Below are positions 62,446 to 64,000 of a stretch of 64,000 nt of DNA, one piece after another; positions within the stretch are counted from its first letter, which is position 1, and the number at the start of each line of letters is the position of its first letter. The notes beneath the pieces were generated by a model. The model saw only the letters and a list, made by a program, of their open reading frames with translations, was not told where the DNA came from and did no database searches. Position numbers and translations under genes: made by a program. The stretch is taken from assembly GCF_014202345.1 (NCBI RefSeq), contig NZ_JACHGO010000002.1, positions 526,545 to 590,544 on the forward strand. The letters run 5' to 3'. Origin of the DNA: Desulfovibrio intestinalis. Its GTDB lineage: Bacteria; Desulfobacterota; Desulfovibrionia; Desulfovibrionales; Desulfovibrionaceae.

Positions 62446-63794
62446 CTAAAATGAACTTTTTGTAGTGTTGAGGAAGTAACCTTCCGTGAGCTTTTTGGCT
62501 GCGCGGGCTTCAAGCTCCAGCACGGAATTGTTACCCGCACAATTTTCAGCGGAGATAACGTGTTGTTGCCCGGCAGTGTCCGGCTTGCCCCAATGGAGCA
62601 TGAGGCCTTCAGGTCGGGCTTCGCCGATCCAGAACTTACCGCTCTGTTTCTTGCCGGAAAGGGTATGAACTACCTCCAGATGGACACGGGGCGCTACCGT
62701 GGGAGTGTTCCTCAAATGGCTGCGCATGAAGCGCAGGGCTTGCTCACCTTGCAAGGTTTCTGCTTCAGTCGTTTCGGTTTTGAGGGTTTCAGCTTCCACC
62801 TGTTGCGCGAACATGCGCTGAGCTAGTTCGTGCAGCATGGCGCGGGTTTCGCGGCTGGCGCGGTAGGCCAGGGCACGGTCGAGGGCATAGGTGACAGGCT
62901 GTATGCCCTGGTGGGCCAGAGGCTGGAAGCGCACGGTCAGATCCCCCCAGCGCAGCAGGCTGCGCGTGGAGAAGGTGACTTCTATGGTGTTGGTGAGGTT
63001 GCCGGTTGATGCCTCACCCATGAACAGTTTGCGGACTTCATTGGCATAGTCCACCATAGTGGCACAGAGCGTTTCGGGCAGCGAAGAGAAGCGCTGGGAC
63101 AGCAGCTTTTTCTCCACAGTTGCATCAGGGTAGCCCACTTCGCAGATGGTGAAGCGGTCGAGCCAGGCGAGATTCTGGCGTTGTGTGCCTTGGTACAGGC
63201 CCGTGTCATCGCCAGCGCCATTGGTATTGGCCGTGGCCACGAAACGGAACATGGGGTGCGGCTGGATAATTTCACCCCATTTTCTGCAATGCATAGGGGG
63301 GAGCCGTCCAAAACGCTGTTCAGGCCAGCGGCTATTTCTGGTGAGGTTAAGTCGATCTCATTAAGCAGCAGAACTGCCCCATACCGCATGGCAAGGGCAA
63401 GAGGGCCATATTCAAAGGTCATATTGCCGTCTTTGACCGTCAGATGCCCCACCAGATCGGCGAACTCCAGCCGCCCATGGCCGGTGACCTCAAAGATCGG
63501 ATAGTTGAGCCTGGCTGCCAGTTGTTTGATGCAACTTGTTTTGCCACAACCTGTGGGGCCGAAGACATAGAGCGGTTCATGTGCCCCCTGTGCCCCTTGA
63601 AGATTTACGAACCAGACCACCATGTCGCGGCTCGACTCATGGAAGATATAGTCGTGATCAATTGCCGGGGTGTAGGCCGAAGGAACGGCATAGCCCCTGA
63701 CCGTGGTGCCAGAGGGCTTGCCGCTGAAAACTTGACCGGCATTAAGGTCGGTGGGCTGAAGAGAGTCAAGTTCAGAAATATTCGTGCCTTTCAT
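62446..63794 (-). pseudogene. CobS/MoxR-like AAA+ ATPase, frameshifted at a G4 run
   Basis: From ATG 63794 (GGAGG upstream) the frame shows Walker A GPTGCGKTS near 80 and Walker B AVLLLNEIDL near 145. At 63275-63278 (GGGG on the minus strand) the coding potential moves to another frame (GEIIQPHPMFRFVATANTNG, then LAWLDRFT) and runs to 62446. One extra G would restore one protein of about 450 residues. The sensor-1 Asn and arginine-finger region lie after the shift, so a truncated product would be inactive. It is probably the first gene of the ATPase-DUF3150-VWA operon. Confidence 0.78.
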
Positions 63795-63813
63795 TATTGC
63801 CTCCAAAAACAGA

Positions 63814-63839
63814 AAGGCGCACCCTCATGGGTACGCCTT
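63814..63839 (-). terminator. Terminator after the PIN-domain gene
   Basis: On the minus strand AAGGCGTACCC and GGGTGCGCCTT pair around a 4-base loop and run into TCTGTTTTT. It lies 25 bases after the PIN gene stop and just before the ATPase gene. Confidence 0.65.
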
Positions 63840-63863
63840 CCTGTAAATTTATTATAATGACTG

Positions 63864-64000
63864 TTAGTTATGTTTTGAAATATGCCTTAAAAGCTCTGCG
63901 GGGGTTGTTATTTGCAGTTCTGGAAATATATGCCGCAGTTCTAATAAGTGTTTATCCCCAGACACTAGAAAAGCGGCATTGGCTGCTTTTGCTAAATGAA
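63864..64000 (-). CDS. PIN-domain toxin-like protein, C-terminal end (5' truncated at window edge)
   Basis: 44 residues before the stop: AKAANAAFLVSGDKHLLEL then ITTPAELLRHI. The A-x-FLVSGDKHLL segment with its acidic Asp and the final TPAEFL-like strand are the hallmarks of PIN_3-type (VapC-like) RNases. The start and any antitoxin gene lie beyond 64000. On an island such a toxin usually serves maintenance. Confidence 0.7.
   Translation of the reverse strand, partial: HLAKAANAAFLVSGDKHLLELRHIFPELQITTPAELLRHISKHN

Noticed and set aside
1..64000. CRISPR arrays, complete tRNA or rRNA genes, insertion sequences
   Set aside because: No regularly spaced repeats, no full cloverleaf and no transposase were seen; only the tRNA 3' fragment at 57327 is present.

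Overview
The window looks like the chromosome of a Gram-negative, anaerobic, sulfate-reducer-type bacterium of the Desulfovibrionaceae (Desulfovibrio-like). The pointers are a Desulfovibrio-type outer-membrane porin, three-subunit anaerobic glycerol-3-phosphate dehydrogenase GlpABC, a GlcD/GlcF-type hydroxyacid dehydrogenase, and selenoprotein genes decoded through in-frame TGA. The species assignment is an inference.

Layout. 1-545: C-terminal end of a large, probably secreted protein. 856-1935: an orphan ketoacyl-synthase III. 2066-9990: a glycerol-phosphate block, with a LacI-type regulator and glpABC on the minus strand, and divergently an MHS-family transporter plus a GpdQ/CpdA-like phosphodiesterase. 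11300-17612: a sugar-acid operon (DeoR regulator, DUF1537 kinase, PdxA2-like dehydrogenase, GntP permease, glycerate kinase, small membrane protein). 17825-20687: a DUF2157/DUF4401 membrane protein with a GDYxxLxY partner. 21669-23933: peroxiredoxin, V4R sensor and diguanylate cyclase. 24551-27101: FAD/Fe-S hydroxyacid dehydrogenase. 27403-31443: MFS transporter, glutaredoxin-like protein, dihydrolipoyl dehydrogenase and a stand-alone H protein. 31776-36083: porin, arylsulfate sulfotransferase and a Crp/Fnr regulator.

36773-48183 is a hydroxyproline-catabolism region. It has a sigma-54 activator interrupted by an in-frame TGA, an APC permease with a homopolymer frameshift, and a six-gene operon: DapA-like deaminase, three-part D-hydroxyproline dehydrogenase, semialdehyde dehydrogenase and 4-hydroxyproline epimerase. 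A shared palindrome, TGTAGC-N5-GCTACA, lies upstream of the regulator, the permease (one mismatch) and the operon. The permease and the operon also have -24/-12 promoter matches. 48525-56735 is a complete glycine reductase operon (grdX-E-B-trxB-C-D-trxA-A) behind a glycine riboswitch. grdA and grdB carry the expected selenocysteine TGA codons, and grdX carries an unexpected third one. Together the two blocks could oxidise hydroxyproline and reduce glycine, both abundant in collagen, in a Stickland-like way.

At 57327 the last 21 bases of a tRNA-Leu-like gene, with its terminator, mark the edge of an integrated island that runs off the right end. It holds a tyrosine recombinase, two tiny membrane proteins, a CobS-like AAA+ ATPase / DUF3150 / CobT-like VWA triad of unknown function, and the end of a PIN-domain toxin. 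Two genes (permease, AAA+ ATPase) are frameshifted at homopolymers, so assembly error should be considered for them.
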